From contig WFMB01000078.1 in the NCBI GenBank assembly GCA_009177185.1, forward strand, positions 44,493 to 50,590: 6,098 nucleotides of DNA. Direction: 5' to 3'. This document shows positions 5,575 to 6,098 of this stretch, piece after piece. Source of the stretch: Bacteroidales bacterium. Lineage in GTDB: Bacteria; Bacteroidota; Bacteroidia; Bacteroidales; Bacteroidaceae. Each line of letters opens with the position of its first letter. Within the stretch, counting starts at the first letter, position 1. A program made the position numbers and the translations under genes. A model generated the notes under the pieces. It searched no databases. It was not told the DNA's origin and saw only the letters and a list, made by a program, of their open reading frames with translations.

Positions 5575-6072
5575 ATGAAGAAAGTAATCTTTACACTATT
5601 AACGCTCATCGCATCAGCGAATGGCATACAAGCGCAGAACAAGAACCTCTATGATGTGGTCTATGAAGAAGCCACAAAGATTGTGAACAATCCGAAGTCA
5701 TCTGACGACCAAATCCAAATCAACCAGTTCAAAGTGACAGCGTTGAACTATATGTCGATGATGATTCAGAAGAGCGGCATGAAGAAGGATGAAATGTTCT
5801 ATGCTACACAGGCGGTCATGATGTCTTCGTTTGTTACAGACTTTCACGCCAACATGCTGAAAGCACAAGAGGTGTCACCATCTAAACGTAACGAAATCCT
5901 CAAGATTTATACAGATGCCTGCAAGTACAACCCAATGTTTAAGGACACTGACAAAGAACGTGCGAATGCATACGTTAATGACAAGACTTCATTAACACCC
6001 TTCTGTCTTGACACGAACTGGGAGAAAGCTTATGACCAAGCTACCACATTGGCAAAGGCTGCGCTGAAATAG
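5575..6072 (+). CDS. Small exported protein of unknown function
   Basis: I do not recognise a named family. The protein has 165 residues. MKKVIFTLLTLIASANGIQA forms a clear signal peptide with likely cleavage after Ala20 (IQA-QN), giving a mature secreted or periplasmic protein of about 145 residues. There is no lipobox and no further membrane segment. The mature part is polar and looks mostly helical. A central stretch (residues 60-94) holds eight Met residues (60, 62, 63, 69, 74, 82, 83, 94), three of them in a YMSMM cluster. Two Cys (116 and 144) could form a disulfide. The C-terminus, KAYDQATTLAKAALK, looks like an amphipathic helix. The coding sequence looks more A/T-rich than the trp genes. 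A promoter-like box upstream suggests its own transcript. That it is a real gene is well supported by the frame, signal peptide and start context; the function is open. Confidence 0.8.
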   Translation: MKKVIFTLLTLIASANGIQAQNKNLYDVVYEEATKIVNNPKSSDDQIQINQFKVTALNYMSMMIQKSGMKKDEMFYATQAVMMSSFVTDFHANMLKAQEVSPSKRNEILKIYTDACKYNPMFKDTDKERANAYVNDKTSLTPFCLDTNWEKAYDQATTLAKAALK

Positions 6073-6081
6073 TACACAAAC

Positions 6082-6096
6082 GCCTTCAAATGAGGC
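6082..6096 (+). terminator. Possible terminator stem, cut by window end
   Basis: GCCTT (6082-6086) and GAGGC (6092-6096) can form a 5-bp stem (one T-G wobble) with a 5-base loop, starting 9 bases after the stop of the last gene. The bases that would show a T-run lie beyond the window, so this remains a candidate only. Confidence 0.3.
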
Positions 6097-6098
6097 AC

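Noticed and set aside
1..6098. CRISPR array, tRNA or rRNA genes, insertion sequences, phage genes or defence systems
   Set aside because: No repeat-spacer pattern, RNA gene sequence, transposase or phage-like coding region was seen; the window is densely filled by the genes listed.

Overview
The window looks like chromosomal DNA from a Bacteroidota bacterium, most likely Bacteroidales in the Prevotella/Bacteroides range. Three things point there: the trp gene order E-G-D-C-F-A with no trpB between trpF and trpA, the absence of clear Shine-Dalgarno sequences before most starts, and TAnnTTTG-type promoter -7 boxes upstream of the two last genes. The genus is an inference from style and was not tested by a search.

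Positions 2 to 4241 hold the distal part of a tryptophan biosynthesis operon, all on the + strand. It runs trpE (C-terminal 120 codons only), trpG, trpD, trpC, trpF, trpA. Together these encode the route from chorismate to indole: anthranilate synthase (TrpE with its glutaminase TrpG), anthranilate phosphoribosyltransferase (TrpD), phosphoribosylanthranilate isomerase (TrpF), indole-3-glycerol-phosphate synthase (TrpC) and the alpha subunit of tryptophan synthase (TrpA). The beta subunit TrpB is not in the window and is expected upstream of trpE. The genes are tightly packed: a 4-base overlap at trpG/trpD and gaps of 13 to 42 bases elsewhere. Those gaps share related C-rich, CATTA-containing sequences just before the start codons. 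No operon promoter or leader is visible because the 5' end lies outside the window.

Positions 4242 to 4355 separate the operon from the next gene. This gap holds a possible terminator made of overlapping inverted repeats, a pair of 8-base direct repeats, and a TAACTTTG promoter box. The next gene (4356 to 5456) encodes an exported protein with a signal peptide, a Thr/Lys-rich linker of about 60 residues and a DUF4886-type SGNH-hydrolase domain. After a second gap with another TAACTTTG box, the last gene (5575 to 6072) encodes a small exported protein of unknown function with a Met-rich central stretch. A short GC-rich inverted repeat after it may be the start of a terminator cut by the window edge.

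Most of the window is ordinary primary metabolism. The points most worth a second look are a Glu in place of the usual catalytic Asp in TrpF, the repeated intergenic start-site sequences of the trp operon, the overlapping inverted repeats after trpA, and the two uncharacterised exported proteins.
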